Below are positions 43,282 to 52,419 of a stretch of 64,000 bases of DNA, piece after piece. The translations under genes were made by a program, and so were the position numbers. The notes beneath the pieces were generated by a model that searched no databases, was not told where the DNA came from, and saw nothing but the letters and a program-made list of their open reading frames with translations. Within the stretch, counting starts at the first letter, position 1, and each line of letters opens with the position of its first letter. The stretch comes from Hyphomonadaceae bacterium (GTDB lineage Bacteria > Pseudomonadota > Alphaproteobacteria > Caulobacterales > Aquidulcibacteraceae): the NCBI GenBank assembly GCA_016791365.1, contig JAEUMT010000043.1:45840-109839 (forward strand), given 5' to 3'.

Positions 43282-43718
43282 CCGGCGCCATGCTGAGACT
43301 GATGGCGGAAGATACGGCTGATCTCGAAATCATCGGGGCCGCGGCGCAAGACGCGCTGGTGCGCGTCGGCGACATCAATCTCGACAAGAAGGCGCGCCGC
43401 TTCACGATGATGCTCAATCGCTTCCGCTGGGAAGCCGCTGGCGAAACGGGGCCGTACGAACGGATTCGCTCCGCGCTCTCGTTTGAAGGCGTTCTCAGTG
43501 TGAAGAGCCGGCGCGTGCGCCATGATACCGACGAGGCGCTTGGGTCGTTGCTGTCGATTGCGTTCGTGCCCGAAGAAGAGCCGCCTGGCGGGGTGGTGCG
43601 CCTGATGCTGGCGGGCGGCGGCGAGATCGCCATCAATGTTGAATGTCTCGATGCGATCTTGATCGATACAGGCCCAACGTGGCCCACGCCGCGCAGGCCT
43701 GATCACGAGCAGGGTTGA
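43278..43718 (+). CDS. DUF2948 family protein
   Basis: 146 residues, cytoplasmic, matching the alphaproteobacterial DUF2948 family found after murA ([21 protein letters not shown] opening, then [16 protein letters not shown]). It is coupled to murA by an ATGA overlap and has the WPTPRRP tail seen in the family. Function is unknown, but conserved position suggests a cell wall or growth role. Confidence 0.88.
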   Translation: MTGAMLRLMAEDTADLEIIGAAAQDALVRVGDINLDKKARRFTMMLNRFRWEAAGETGPYERIRSALSFEGVLSVKSRRVRHDTDEALGSLLSIAFVPEEEPPGGVVRLMLAGGGEIAINVECLDAILIDTGPTWPTPRRPDHEQG

Positions 43719-43730
43719 AGCGGCGCAGCG

Positions 43731-44204
43731 ATGAGCGAACGCAACCGCCTTACCGACATCACGCTGGACGAGGCCTCGCTTGCGCCCGCCTCGTCCAACG
43801 CCGAGCATGAGCGGCGGATCGCGCTTTTTGATCTAAAGGAGTCGAACTCCTTTGCTGTGCTGGCCGAAGATCGCGGACCTTACATTCTCTTGCTTGGGAT
43901 GTCCGAGGGCCGGCTGGTGCTGGACGTCAGTGACGAGAGCGGCGCGCGCATCATCCTGCACCACGCGCCGCTCGGCAGCTTGCGCAAGATCGTGAAGGAC
44001 TACGCTTTCATTTGCGAAAGCTACAACGAAGCCATCCGCGACGCGCCGCCGAGCCGGATTGAGGCGCTCGATATGGGCCGGCGCGGGCTGCACAACGAGG
44101 CGGCGGAGGTGCTGCAGGAACTCCTCGCCAGCCATTTCACCATCGACAACGAGACTGCGCGGCGTCTGTTTACGCTGGTCTGCGCGCTGCATGTCCGAGG
44201 CTGA
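43731..44204 (+). CDS. UPF0262 family protein
   Basis: 157 residues of the UPF0262 family (LVLDVSDE, HHAPLGSLRKIVKDYAFICESY motif), an uncharacterised alphaproteobacterial family that follows DUF2948. No catalytic residues are defined. It overlaps the phosphatase gene by 14 bp, implying coupled translation. The DIAL-like N-terminus and Glu/His-rich tail are usual for the family. Confidence 0.87.
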   Translation: MSERNRLTDITLDEASLAPASSNAEHERRIALFDLKESNSFAVLAEDRGPYILLLGMSEGRLVLDVSDESGARIILHHAPLGSLRKIVKDYAFICESYNEAIRDAPPSRIEALDMGRRGLHNEAAEVLQELLASHFTIDNETARRLFTLVCALHVRG

Positions 44205-44655
44205 CGCACTGCCGCGATCGGTGCTGTTTGCGTGCACCCACAACGTCATCCGTTCGCCCATGGCGGCGGAACTCATGCGTATGCAGTTTGGGTCGGCGGT
44301 TCGGGTCGACAGCGTGGGTCTTCGTCCGGGCGATGAGGTCTCCTATATGGCGGCCTTCATCATGGATGAGGTCGGCGGCGACATCTCCGGATACGAGCCC
44401 AAGGGGTTCGAGTTCTTCGAGAGCGACTATTTCGAGGACGGGCCGTTCGACCTGATCGTCTCACTCTCCCCCGAGGCGCACCACACGGCCTTGGAACTGG
44501 TCCCGAAACTGGCTGCGGCAGCCGAATACTGGCCGACCTTCGACCCCTCCTTGGCGGAAGGGTCGAGAGAACAGGTGCTTTTTGAGTATCGGAGCGTCCG
44601 GGACGGCCTCGCCAAGCGCATCGCGACACGTTTCCCGCGCCCATCGACGGGATAG
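44191..44655 (+). CDS. Low-molecular-weight protein-tyrosine-phosphatase-like protein
   Basis: 154 residues of the LMW-PTP/arsenate-reductase-like fold. The P-loop is CTHNVIRS, matching C-x5-R-S but with Thr-His and Val where most have C-x-G-N-x-C-R-S. The general-acid Asp lies in FDPS. It could act on phosphotyrosine or be an adapted phosphatase of the murA operon; family members near murA are common in alphaproteobacteria. The start at 44191 lies inside UPF0262. A 60-bp gap separates it from infA. Confidence 0.82.
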   Translation: MSEADALPRSVLFACTHNVIRSPMAAELMRMQFGSAVRVDSVGLRPGDEVSYMAAFIMDEVGGDISGYEPKGFEFFESDYFEDGPFDLIVSLSPEAHHTALELVPKLAAAAEYWPTFDPSLAEGSREQVLFEYRSVRDGLAKRIATRFPRPSTG

Positions 44656-44715
44656 GGCCGCCCGCCTATAAGGCCCCCCGACTTAGCCGAGTCTGGGCCG
44701 GGTTCAGGAGAAATA

Positions 44716-44934
44716 ATGGCCAAGGAAGAACTATTGGAATTCGCCGGGACGGTGATGGAGCTTCTGCCCAACGCGACCTTCCGGATCGAACTTGAGAACG
44801 GACACGAGATCATCGGTCACACCGCGGGCAAGATGCGCAAGAACCGCATCCGCGTGCTGGCCGGCGACAAGGTCCTCGTTGAAATGTCGCCCTATGATCT
44901 GACCAAGGGGCGCGTGACGTACAGATTCAAGTAA
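44716..44934 (+). CDS. infA: Translation initiation factor IF-1
   Basis: 72 residues, the standard length, a single OB-fold (S1-like) domain: [21 protein letters not shown] and [15 protein letters not shown]. It binds the 30S A site with IF-2 and IF-3. AGGAGAAATA is a strong ribosome-binding site. The last base of the stop is the first base of the SDR start (TAATG). The gap before it may hold its own promoter. Confidence 0.97.
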   Translation: MAKEELLEFAGTVMELLPNATFRIELENGHEIIGHTAGKMRKNRIRVLAGDKVLVEMSPYDLTKGRVTYRFK

Positions 44935-45806
44935 TGACCAACGGCTCCCTCGATCGCGCCATCGTTGTAACGGGCGCATCTACCGGCATCGGCCGCGCGG
45001 CGGTTGCGAAGGCGGTGCGCGAGGGTGCGCATGTGTTCGCGAGCGTGCGCAAGCAGGCGGACGCTGATGGGCTGAAAACCGAGTTCGGCGACGCGGTGAC
45101 GCCGCTTTTGTTTGATGTTGCCGATGAAGCGGCCGTGCGCGCGGGCGCGGCGCAAGTCGCCGCGGCGCTCGGCAATCGCAAGCTGTTCGGTTTGCTCAAC
45201 AATGCCGGCATCGCTGTGGCCGGGCCTCTGCTGCACCTCGACACTGACGAACTGCGCAAGCAATTCGAGATCAATTTCTTCGGCGTGCACAATGTCACGC
45301 GCGCGTTCGCGGACTTGCTCGGCACCGACAAGGCGCGCACCGGCAAACCTGGCCGCATCGTGATGATCTCGTCGGTGGGCGGCCAGAACGGGTCGCCGTT
45401 CGTCGGGCCGTACTCGGCTTCGAAATTCGCGATGGAAGGCTATTCGCAATCGCTGCGCCGCGAGCTGATGCTCTATGGCATCGACGTGATCGTTGTTGGC
45501 CCTGGCGCGATTGCAACGCCGATCTGGGACAAGGCCGGTGAGAGCGATCTCAATCGCTTCAGCAACACCGACTACGCGCCGATGCTGAAAGGTGTTGAAA
45601 ATTACATGCTTTCGCAAGGGCGTGCGGGGCTGCCGGCGTCGGACGTGGGCGATCTGGTGTGGTTCTGTTTCACGGCCCCAAAACCCAAGACGCGCTATCG
45701 CATTCTGCGCAACGAATTCATGGATGTGACGCTGCCAAACCTCATTGGACCGCGCGCGGTCGATAAGGTCATCGCCAAGCGCCTCGGATTCCCGAAACCC
45801 AAATGA
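44934..45806 (+). CDS. SDR-family oxidoreductase
   Basis: 290 residues, classical short-chain dehydrogenase: TGASTGIG cofactor motif near residue 11, NNAG at about 88, catalytic Ser in ISSVGG and YSASK (Tyr and Lys). The aspartate or arginine that would select NAD or NADP is not obvious. It is probably a NADP-dependent reductase of unknown substrate. The start shares a base with the infA stop and the 3' end overlaps maf by 4 bp, so it is inside the operon. SDR genes in this slot are not universal, so it may be a lineage-specific insertion. Confidence 0.88.
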   Translation: MTNGSLDRAIVVTGASTGIGRAAVAKAVREGAHVFASVRKQADADGLKTEFGDAVTPLLFDVADEAAVRAGAAQVAAALGNRKLFGLLNNAGIAVAGPLLHLDTDELRKQFEINFFGVHNVTRAFADLLGTDKARTGKPGRIVMISSVGGQNGSPFVGPYSASKFAMEGYSQSLRRELMLYGIDVIVVGPGAIATPIWDKAGESDLNRFSNTDYAPMLKGVENYMLSQGRAGLPASDVGDLVWFCFTAPKPKTRYRILRNEFMDVTLPNLIGPRAVDKVIAKRLGFPKPK

Positions 45807-46363
45807 CCCGCTTAGTGCTCGCCAGCGCGAGCCCGCGCCGGTTGGCGCTCCTGGCGCAGATCGGGATCACGCCTGACGACGTGATCGCCGCCGACATCGA
45901 TGAAACGCCGCTGAAAGACGAGACGCCGCGCAACCTGGCGCTGCGTCTGGCGCGTCAGAAGGCCGAGGCGGTGAAGGCGGACGGCGCTGTGGTGCTGGCG
46001 GCCGATACGGTGGTCGCGGTGGGACGGCGTGTTTTGCCGAAGGCCGAGACCGAGGCGGAGGCGCGGGAGTGCTTGCGCCTGCTCTCCGGACGGTCGCACC
46101 GTGTTTATACCGGCGTTGCCGTTCGGACCGCCGGCCTGGAAATCCGCACGCGCCTCGTTGAGACGCGTGTTGCGTTCAAAGTGCTGAGCGCCGCCGAGGT
46201 CGAGGCTTATATCGCCAGCAACGAATGGCGCGGCAAAGCCGGCGGCTACGCCGCGCAGGGCCTTGCCGGCCGCTACATCACGTCGATCATCGGCTCGTAC
46301 TCGTCCGTTATCGGCTTGCCGCTGTATGAAACGGCGAACCTGATCGAATCCGCGCGCTCATGA
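45803..46363 (+). CDS. maf: Maf-family nucleoside triphosphate pyrophosphatase
   Basis: 186 residues. The opening [14 protein letters not shown] and the ADTVVAVG motif with its catalytic Asp are Maf signatures. The enzyme hydrolyses non-canonical or modified nucleoside triphosphates (dTTP/UTP or m7GTP type) to the monophosphate, limiting their incorporation and influencing septation. It overlaps the SDR gene upstream and the RNase G-like gene downstream by 4 bp each, so the block is tightly coupled. Which of the two Maf subfamilies it represents is not clear. Confidence 0.93.
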   Translation: MTRLVLASASPRRLALLAQIGITPDDVIAADIDETPLKDETPRNLALRLARQKAEAVKADGAVVLAADTVVAVGRRVLPKAETEAEARECLRLLSGRSHRVYTGVAVRTAGLEIRTRLVETRVAFKVLSAAEVEAYIASNEWRGKAGGYAAQGLAGRYITSIIGSYSSVIGLPLYETANLIESARS

Positions 46364-47457
46364 GCGAAACGCTGGAAACCTGGCTCGACGCCGCCATCGG
46401 CGAAACCCGCGAAGCGCTGGTGCGCGACGGCAAGGCCATCGCGCTGCGCATTACGCGTGCGAGCGACGAAGGCCGACGTGCGCGCTGGGGTGAGGTCTAT
46501 TGCGCGCGCGTCCGGGAACTCGATAGACGCCGGCGCGGCGCCTTTCTCGAACTTGGCTTGCGCGATCAGCAGGGTTTTTTGCCGCTCGGCGACGACGGGC
46601 GCGCCCGCATGCGCAAGGAGCGCGTGAATCTGCGCGAGGGCCAGGGCGTCATCGTTTCCGTCACCCGCGAGGCCGCGCGCGGCAAGAACCCTGTCGTCGA
46701 GCTTACGGAACTCGGTCACGACGGCGAAGAGCCGCATCGCATCGGTCAGCACGAAGTCGACCAAGAACTGCTTCTCGCCAAGCCGGCGCCCGATCCGCAA
46801 ATTCGCGCCAAACTTGACGCCGTGATCGACGACGCGCTCGCCCGCGCCACCCCCATCCCCGGCGGCGGCATGCTGACGATCGATGCCGTCACGGCGCTTG
46901 TCGCTATTGATGTTGATGCGGGCGCACGCCCAGGCAGCGCCGATCCTGAGCGCTTCGCGCTTGATCTGAATATCGCCGCCGCGCAGGAAGCCGCGCGGCA
47001 GATCAGATTGCGTAGCCTTGGCGGCATCATCGCTATTGATTTTGTGTCGTTGAAATCCAGGTCGCATCTGAAAGCGTTGGAGGACGCCGTGCGCGCCGCG
47101 TTTGAGGACGACCCTTGGAGCGTGCAGTTCGGCGGGCTGTCGAAGTTCGGGGTGTATGAATTGGCGCGGTCGCAATTGCGGACGCCGCTGCACGAACAGA
47201 TGCGCGACCATGAGGGGCGTTTCAGCGCGGAGACGGTCGCATTAGTGGCGCTGCGCGCGATCGAGCGCGAAGGGCGTTCGCAAACCGGGCGCCAGATTGC
47301 GTGCACGGTGGCGCCGGAGGTGAAGGCTTGGCTCGATATCGCCGAGATCGATTGGCGGGCGCAGCTCTCCAACCGGATCGGCATGCGCTGGAGCATCGAT
47401 GCGGCGCCCAGAGAAGCACTCTGGCCGCGCGATAAGATCGACGCGAGGGCGCTATGA
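46360..47457 (+). CDS. rng: Ribonuclease E/G family protein (RNase G-like, short form)
   Basis: 365 residues, the short catalytic-core form found after maf in alphaproteobacteria. It has an S1-type RNA-binding region at about 45-110 ([20 protein letters not shown]), and the two metal-binding Asp regions [16 protein letters not shown] and [12 protein letters not shown]. It cuts single-stranded A/U-rich RNA. The C-terminal scaffold of RNase E and a CPxC zinc link are not seen. It is coupled to yacG downstream (ATGA). Gene symbol is by analogy. Confidence 0.87.
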   Translation: MSETLETWLDAAIGETREALVRDGKAIALRITRASDEGRRARWGEVYCARVRELDRRRRGAFLELGLRDQQGFLPLGDDGRARMRKERVNLREGQGVIVSVTREAARGKNPVVELTELGHDGEEPHRIGQHEVDQELLLAKPAPDPQIRAKLDAVIDDALARATPIPGGGMLTIDAVTALVAIDVDAGARPGSADPERFALDLNIAAAQEAARQIRLRSLGGIIAIDFVSLKSRSHLKALEDAVRAAFEDDPWSVQFGGLSKFGVYELARSQLRTPLHEQMRDHEGRFSAETVALVALRAIEREGRSQTGRQIACTVAPEVKAWLDIAEIDWRAQLSNRIGMRWSIDAAPREALWPRDKIDARAL

Positions 47458-47630
47458 GCAAATGCGCGATCTGCGGCAAAGAGCAGGATCCGAAGTACCG
47501 CCCGTTCTGCTCCAAACGCTGCGCCGACGTTGATCTCAACCGTTGGCTCAGCGGCGGCTACGCCATTCCGGCCGCCGAAGAAGACGATCCGGACGATGAG
47601 ACTGTGATCGTCCCGAAGAGCGACAACTAG
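47454..47630 (+). CDS. yacG: DNA gyrase inhibitor YacG (zinc-binding)
   Basis: 58 residues with the YacG zinc site C-x2-C (CAIC) and C-x3-C (CSKRC), then NRWLSGGYAIPA as in the family. YacG binds GyrB and blocks its DNA binding. It follows the RNase G-like gene with a 4-bp overlap, the usual order. Its stop overlaps the convergent xth stop by 4 bp. Confidence 0.92.
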   Translation: MSKCAICGKEQDPKYRPFCSKRCADVDLNRWLSGGYAIPAAEEDDPDDETVIVPKSDN

Positions 47631-48409
47631 CCAAACGTCGCCACGATCGGCACGTGGTCGCTCGCCTTCTCAAGGCCGCGCGCTTTCTTGAAGATATCGA
47701 CGCTGTTCAGCGTGTCGGCAGCTTGCGGCGACATGAGCAGATGATCGATGCGGATGCCGTGGTCCTTCTGCCATGCGCCGGCCTGGTAATCCCAGAACGT
47801 GTAGCGATGCGCGGCGCCGTCCGCCTGCATGTACGCATCGCGTAGTCCGAGATTGAGCAGCGCGCGATAAGCGGCGCGCGTCTCGGGTTGGAAGAGCGCA
47901 TCGCCGGTCCAGACAGCGGGATTGTGGCAATCAACTTCGCGCGGAATGATGTTGTAGTCGCCGGCGATGATGAACCGCTCTTCTTGCGTGAGCAACTGGC
48001 GCAGATGTGCGTTGAGCGCATCCATGAAGGCGAGTTTGAATTGGTATTTCTCTGTGCCGATGGGGTTGCCGTTTGGTGCGTAGATGGAGGCTACGCGGAC
48101 CGGCCCGTCCGGGGCGGCGATGACGCTCTCGATGTAGCGGGAATGTTCGTGATCCAGCCCAGGGATGCCGCGGATCGTTTCTTCAATGCGATGCTTGGAG
48201 AGAATGGCGACGCCGTTATAGCTTTTCTGCCCGAACGTCTCGACGTTGAAGCCGAGAGACTCGATTTCGAGCCGAGGAAAGCGCGGGTCCTCGCATTTGA
48301 TCTCCTGCAGGCACCAGACGTCGGCGTTCACCTCTTCGAACACTTTGAGCGCCGTGGGCAGGCGCGCGAGAATGGAATTCACATTCCAGGCTGCAATCTT
48401 GAGGGCCAT
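47627..48409 (-). CDS. xth: Exodeoxyribonuclease III
   Basis: 260 residues of the EEP nuclease family. Motifs include IAAWNVNSI, QEIKCED (metal-binding Glu), the GDYNIIP Asp-Asn and RIDHLLMS with the catalytic Asp-His pair. It is an AP endonuclease and 3'-5' exonuclease/phosphatase in base excision repair. Lengths and motifs are standard. It is monocistronic. Confidence 0.95.
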   Translation of the reverse strand: MALKIAAWNVNSILARLPTALKVFEEVNADVWCLQEIKCEDPRFPRLEIESLGFNVETFGQKSYNGVAILSKHRIEETIRGIPGLDHEHSRYIESVIAAPDGPVRVASIYAPNGNPIGTEKYQFKLAFMDALNAHLRQLLTQEERFIIAGDYNIIPREVDCHNPAVWTGDALFQPETRAAYRALLNLGLRDAYMQADGAAHRYTFWDYQAGAWQKDHGIRIDHLLMSPQAADTLNSVDIFKKARGLEKASDHVPIVATFG

Positions 48410-48440
48410 GCACGCGGCTTAGCCGCGTGCGCCGTCAGGT

Positions 48441-48593
48441 TCAACCGAGCCACACCCCGGCGGCGATCAGAAATCCTATGATCACAAGGACGACGCCAGC
48501 GCCGAGCACGTAACGCATGCCGAGACCGGTCTGCCCGGCTCGGACGTCTTCTTCCGCAACTTCGATATGATTGCCGACTTTTCGAGCCGTCAT
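48441..48593 (-). CDS. Small single-pass membrane protein
   Basis: 50 residues with a charged N-terminal half and one C-terminal helix (YVLGAGVVLVIIGFLIAAGV). The ATG at 48593 follows AAGGAG; the longer reading from 48623 lacks support. Such tiny tail-anchored proteins occur in alphaproteobacteria as hypotheticals. No function can be stated. Confidence 0.55.
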   Translation of the reverse strand: MTARKVGNHIEVAEEDVRAGQTGLGMRYVLGAGVVLVIIGFLIAAGVWLG

Positions 48594-48683
48594 GGAGCTA
48601 CTCCTTCGCCCCCGCGCGGACAATTTTTAAGGGTCCGGCCCCGAGGGAAAGCCAAATCAAACGCGCCGTGGTATGACGGCGCT

Positions 48684-49013
48684 ATGATTGTAATCCTGTG
48701 GGCCTTCACTCTGTTCCATGTCGCGGTGGGGCTGGCCAGTTTGGGCCTGGCGCTGCGGTTGCTGACGCCGGCGGAGCGGGCGCATTGGAATTCACAGTCC
48801 GCGCTGCTGGTGGCGGAATTTCTCTGCTGGATTTATCCGATCGCCGCGTTCGTCGCGGTGAAATCCGCCTGGGCGGCGCAGGCCGCGGGTCAGCATCACG
48901 CGATCCCGATGCTGCTGTCGCCGATCCTGTGGCTCGTGCTCATGGGCTTGTTGTTCGCGATCGTGGACTTTGCCGAAGACGGCGTGCTCGGCAACGCGCG
49001 CCGGCGCAGCTGA
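48684..49013 (+). CDS. Small multi-pass membrane protein
   Basis: 109 residues with about three helices (ILWAFTLFHVAVGLASLG; about 45-65; about 76-95) and acidic ends. ATG 48684 gives the helix at the N-terminus; the longer reading from 48567 is not needed. It is coupled by TGATG to the next gene. Function unknown. Confidence 0.65.
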   Translation: MIVILWAFTLFHVAVGLASLGLALRLLTPAERAHWNSQSALLVAEFLCWIYPIAAFVAVKSAWAAQAAGQHHAIPMLLSPILWLVLMGLLFAIVDFAEDGVLGNARRRS

Positions 49014-49252
49014 TGACGTTCGTTCACACGTATCTGGCGCCGCTGCTCGCGTTCGCGGCGTTCATCTTCGGGCTCTACGGGGTGTTCTTTGCGGTGGGCC
49101 GCGCCGATTGGCCGGTGGTGCTGGCAGCGGCGCTCATCGTTGTGGCGGGCGCGATGGCTGCCTTTGTCGTGCGCAAGGCGCGCCCCAATTTGACGCTGGC
49201 GTTGGCGACAGCGCCCGCGGCGTTGCTGGCCGCCGTGATTCTATTTCGGTGA
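49013..49252 (+). CDS. Small membrane protein, partner of the preceding gene
   Basis: 79 residues with three likely helices (PLLAFAAFIFGLYGVFFAVG; WPVVLAAALIVVAGAMA; the C-terminal end). Its start overlaps the previous stop by one base. The two may form a small membrane complex; no family is recognised. Confidence 0.62.
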   Translation: MTFVHTYLAPLLAFAAFIFGLYGVFFAVGRADWPVVLAAALIVVAGAMAAFVVRKARPNLTLALATAPAALLAAVILFR

Positions 49253-49253
49253 A

Positions 49254-49913
49254 CTAGAAGCCTTTGAAGACGGCGATTTCGTCGACGCTGGCGCGGTCGG
49301 CGCGCAGCGTGTTGACAGGTTTCGACATATCGGCGTGACCAAGCGCCATCCCGGCATAGATCATCTCGTGGTCGCCGAGTTGGAAATGCGCGGCCAATGG
49401 TGTGCGCATGCGCGCCCAGGCTTCCTGCATGCAGCTTTGAACATCGCGCTCATGCGCGGCGAGCGCGACGCTTTGCATGAACATGCCCAGATGCGCCCAT
49501 TGGCCGTGACCCATGGCTTTGTCGATGATGAAGAAGAGGCCGACGGGCGCGCCGAAGAACTCAAAGTTCTGCGCGAGGTGCATGAGACGGCCGACCTTGT
49601 TGTCGCGCGGAATGCCGAGCAGTTCGTACATGTCTTCGCCGAGCTTGTAGCGGCGGGTGCGGTAGGGCTCCCAGAGATTGGCGGGGTAAACCTGCCGATC
49701 GCCCTCATCGCCCGGCAGGTTCGCCTTCGCCAGCGCAATCACGGCATCGCGCTCGGCGCCGGCCACGGCGATGACTTTCCAGGGCTGCAAGTTGCCGCCT
49801 GATGGCGCATAGCGCGCTACGTCGAGAATTTCGCGAACCAGCGTTTCGGGGATTGGATCGGGCTTAAAGGCCCGGACAGAAATGCGCTGCTTGATGGCTT
49901 CGGAGACATTCAT
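49254..49913 (-). CDS. Nitroreductase-family flavoprotein
   Basis: 219 residues. The opening IKQRISVRAFKPDPI and APSGGNLQPWK (FMN phosphate site) are family signatures; the GMALGHAD tail closes the active site. Such FMN enzymes reduce nitro-compounds, quinones or other electrophiles using NAD(P)H. Substrate unknown. It is monocistronic. Confidence 0.88.
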   Translation of the reverse strand: MNVSEAIKQRISVRAFKPDPIPETLVREILDVARYAPSGGNLQPWKVIAVAGAERDAVIALAKANLPGDEGDRQVYPANLWEPYRTRRYKLGEDMYELLGIPRDNKVGRLMHLAQNFEFFGAPVGLFFIIDKAMGHGQWAHLGMFMQSVALAAHERDVQSCMQEAWARMRTPLAAHFQLGDHEMIYAGMALGHADMSKPVNTLRADRASVDEIAVFKGF

Positions 49914-49971
49914 GACCGGACGCTAGCACGATACGCGCGCGCTCGTGGAGCCCTCGCGCGATGACGCGGCG

Positions 49972-50601
49972 TCAGCGGCGCGCGCTGATGCGATCCCTGA
50001 TCTCGCGCGCATATTCGCGGCCGATTTTTTGCGCCTGTTCGATTTCGGTGGCGCTCATTTCCGTCGCGAGGGCGGCGGCGCGTTTTCGCGCGGCGTCGTT
50101 GGCCGACAGCGTGACGGCGGCATAGAGCCAGGACAGGGCTTCAACCGGATCGCGTCGCATGATCATGTCCGACAAATGCATCATGGCGGGCGCGTAGCCG
50201 AGTTCGGAGGCGCGCATGAGCCAGCGGCGGGCGTCTTCCGGTTCGCTCATGGTGGCGATCTGAACCATCGCTTCGCGATCACCGGCGCCCGCGGCGGAGC
50301 GAAATTGCGTGCGCGCTTCCTCGGTGTTTTTCGCGACGCCCGAGCCGGATCGTAACGCGATGCCATAGGCTGTCTGCGCGCCGGGATGGCCGAACTCGGC
50401 GCCGCGCGCGAAGCAATCCACGGCGGCGGCTTTGTCGACGCCGCCGCCAAGGCCGCGCCAATAGAGAACGCCAAGGTGATAAAATCCGGACGGCCGCGGC
50501 TCGTCTTGCAACGCCGCCTCGAACAAGCGGCGCGCCTTCTTCCACTCGTTCTTTTCGAACGCGTCGAGGCCCTTATCGAGTTTGGAGCGCGCGCCGAACA
50601 T
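49972..50601 (-). CDS. Sel1-like repeat protein
   Basis: 209 residues made of Sel1/TPR-type repeats (FYHLGVLYWRGLGG, AQTAYGIALRSGSG, ARRWLMRASELGYAPAMM). These act as protein-interaction scaffolds. No signal peptide is visible. It overlaps the erpA stop by one base, so the two genes are coupled; the partner may be an Fe-S or envelope protein, by context only. Confidence 0.82.
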   Translation of the reverse strand: MFGARSKLDKGLDAFEKNEWKKARRLFEAALQDEPRPSGFYHLGVLYWRGLGGGVDKAAAVDCFARGAEFGHPGAQTAYGIALRSGSGVAKNTEEARTQFRSAAGAGDREAMVQIATMSEPEDARRWLMRASELGYAPAMMHLSDMIMRRDPVEALSWLYAAVTLSANDAARKRAAALATEMSATEIEQAQKIGREYAREIRDRISARR

Positions 50602-50927
50602 CAGACGGCGAAGCTGACGCCGCAGCCGCAGCTTGAGGTGGCATTCGGGTTCTTCACTTTGAAGGAGGCGCCGATCAGCTCATCGACCCAATCGACTTCC
50701 GAGCCTAGCAGGAAGGGCAACGATACGGGATCGACGAACAAGCGTGCGCCGTCACGTTCAATCACCAGGTCATCGGCGTTTGGGGCGCCGGCGACGCCGA
50801 TTTCATACTGAAACCCGGAACAGCCGCCACCCTCGACAGCCACGCGCAGGCCGGCGCCTTGCGGTTCGCCGGCGACGACCGACTTGATGCGTTCGGCCGC
50901 GGAAGCGGAAAGAGCGACGTCAGCCAT
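50601..50927 (-). CDS. erpA: Iron-sulfur cluster insertion protein (HesB/IscA/ErpA family)
   Basis: 108 residues. The three conserved Cys lie in GGGCSGFQY and SSCGCG, which ligate the Fe-S cluster for delivery to client apoproteins. In this genomic position (before dgt) alphaproteobacteria usually have erpA. It shares a start/stop base with the Sel1 gene and is divergent from dgt. Confidence 0.92.
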   Translation of the reverse strand: MADVALSASAAERIKSVVAGEPQGAGLRVAVEGGGCSGFQYEIGVAGAPNADDLVIERDGARLFVDPVSLPFLLGSEVDWVDELIGASFKVKNPNATSSCGCGVSFAV

Positions 50928-51010
50928 GCGTTAACCTAGACCTTTGGGCGTTTCTCAAGCGTCTCGTCCCCATATATGATCAATCATCCAAGGTGAGGAG
51001 AAGCCGGTTC

Positions 51011-52252
51011 GTGGCTGACGGGCAGAAAGCAGTCAAAAAGGTGAAGGCGGGGAAGCTCGTCTCCGCCGCCGAGCCGTTCGTCCGGCCTCCGCGCGCCCCT
51101 TATGCCACCGATCCCGCGCGTTCGCGCGGGCGTTTGCATGAAGAACCGGAAAGCAAGACGCGCACGCCATTTGAGCGCGATCGTGACCGGATTGTCCATT
51201 CGAGCGCGTTCCGGCGCTTGCGTGGCAAGACACAGGTTTTCGTCGCCCATGAGGGCGATCACTACCGCACGCGCCTCACGCACTCGCTGGAGGTTGCGCA
51301 GATCGCGCGCAGTGTCGCGCGGGTCATGGGGCTGGACGACGATCTGGCCGAATGTCTGGGCATCGCTCATGACCTCGGGCACCCGCCTTTTGGTCATACC
51401 GGCGAGGATGTCCTTGATGCGTGCATGGATGGGTTTCAGGGTTTCGACCACAACGCCCAGACGCTGCGTGTGCTCACGAAGCTTGAGCGCAAGTATCCGG
51501 CTTTCGACGGGCTCAATCTGACGTGGGAGACGCTGGAGGGCGTCGTCAAGCATAACGGGCCGCTGATCCGCTACGGTCAAGCGTTGGAAGATCTGCCGGT
51601 CGCCATTCAGGAATACAACGCCACGCACGATCTTGAACTACACTCGTGGCCGAGTCTTGAGGCGCAGGTCGCCGCGCACGCGGACGACATCGCCTATAAC
51701 AATCACGATATCGATGACGGCCTGCGCGCCGGACTGTTCTCGCTGCAGGAGTTGCGCGAGGAAATTCCCATGGTTGAGCGCGTGCTCACGACGGTCGAGC
51801 GTGACTATCCTGACATCGACGAATTTCGGCTTTCAGCGGAGACCATTCGCCGGCTGATTGGCGTTTGGATCGACGATTTGGTTTGGGAATCCGGCAACCG
51901 CATTGCGGCCGCCAAGCCCGAAAGCGTTGAAGGCGTGCGCGCGGCCGGCAAGCCCTTGGTTGGGTTTTCGGACGTCATGAATGAGCACCAGGCTGTGTTG
52001 CGCCGCTTTTTGATGGCGCGCATGTACCGCCATTGGAAGGTCAACCGGTCGCGCAGTCACGCCAAGCGCATCATCCGCGAATTGTTCACTCTCTTCCTCG
52101 CCGAGCCTGAATTGTTGCCGCCGGGTTGGCAGGAGGGCGCTGATGGGCCGCGGGGCCAGCGCACGGCGCGCCGCGTTTGCGATTATATCGCCGGCATGAC
52201 CGACGATTTTGCAATCGACGAGCATCGGCGCGTATTCAATCTCGAACGTTAG
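51011..52252 (+). CDS. dgt: dGTPase / deoxyguanosinetriphosphate triphosphohydrolase-like protein
   Basis: About 413 residues of the HD superfamily. RTPFERDRDRIVHSSAFRRL is the family N-terminal motif, RLTHSLEVAQIAR gives the first metal His, and IAHDLGHPPFGHTGE the HD pair. The product hydrolyses dNTPs (typically dGTP) to the nucleoside and tripolyphosphate. The GTG at 51011 follows AGGAGA; GTG 50993 has no ribosome-binding site. The next gene is 168 bp downstream; argS, which usually follows, is absent. Confidence 0.9.
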   Translation: MADGQKAVKKVKAGKLVSAAEPFVRPPRAPYATDPARSRGRLHEEPESKTRTPFERDRDRIVHSSAFRRLRGKTQVFVAHEGDHYRTRLTHSLEVAQIARSVARVMGLDDDLAECLGIAHDLGHPPFGHTGEDVLDACMDGFQGFDHNAQTLRVLTKLERKYPAFDGLNLTWETLEGVVKHNGPLIRYGQALEDLPVAIQEYNATHDLELHSWPSLEAQVAAHADDIAYNNHDIDDGLRAGLFSLQELREEIPMVERVLTTVERDYPDIDEFRLSAETIRRLIGVWIDDLVWESGNRIAAAKPESVEGVRAAGKPLVGFSDVMNEHQAVLRRFLMARMYRHWKVNRSRSHAKRIIRELFTLFLAEPELLPPGWQEGADGPRGQRTARRVCDYIAGMTDDFAIDEHRRVFNLER

Positions 52253-52419
52253 GTTCCAAGCGGCGTATTCGGGCAACGCGGGGCGTGGAAATGCTCGGCG
52301 TCAACCACTCTGTTACGTTTCCGGAATTATGGATTCACGCATGGCTGCTTCCCGCCTCGTTAAGCTGGGGTGAAGGAGCGGCATGGTAAACACCGCGTTG
52401 CGATTCCGGAGACCACGAC

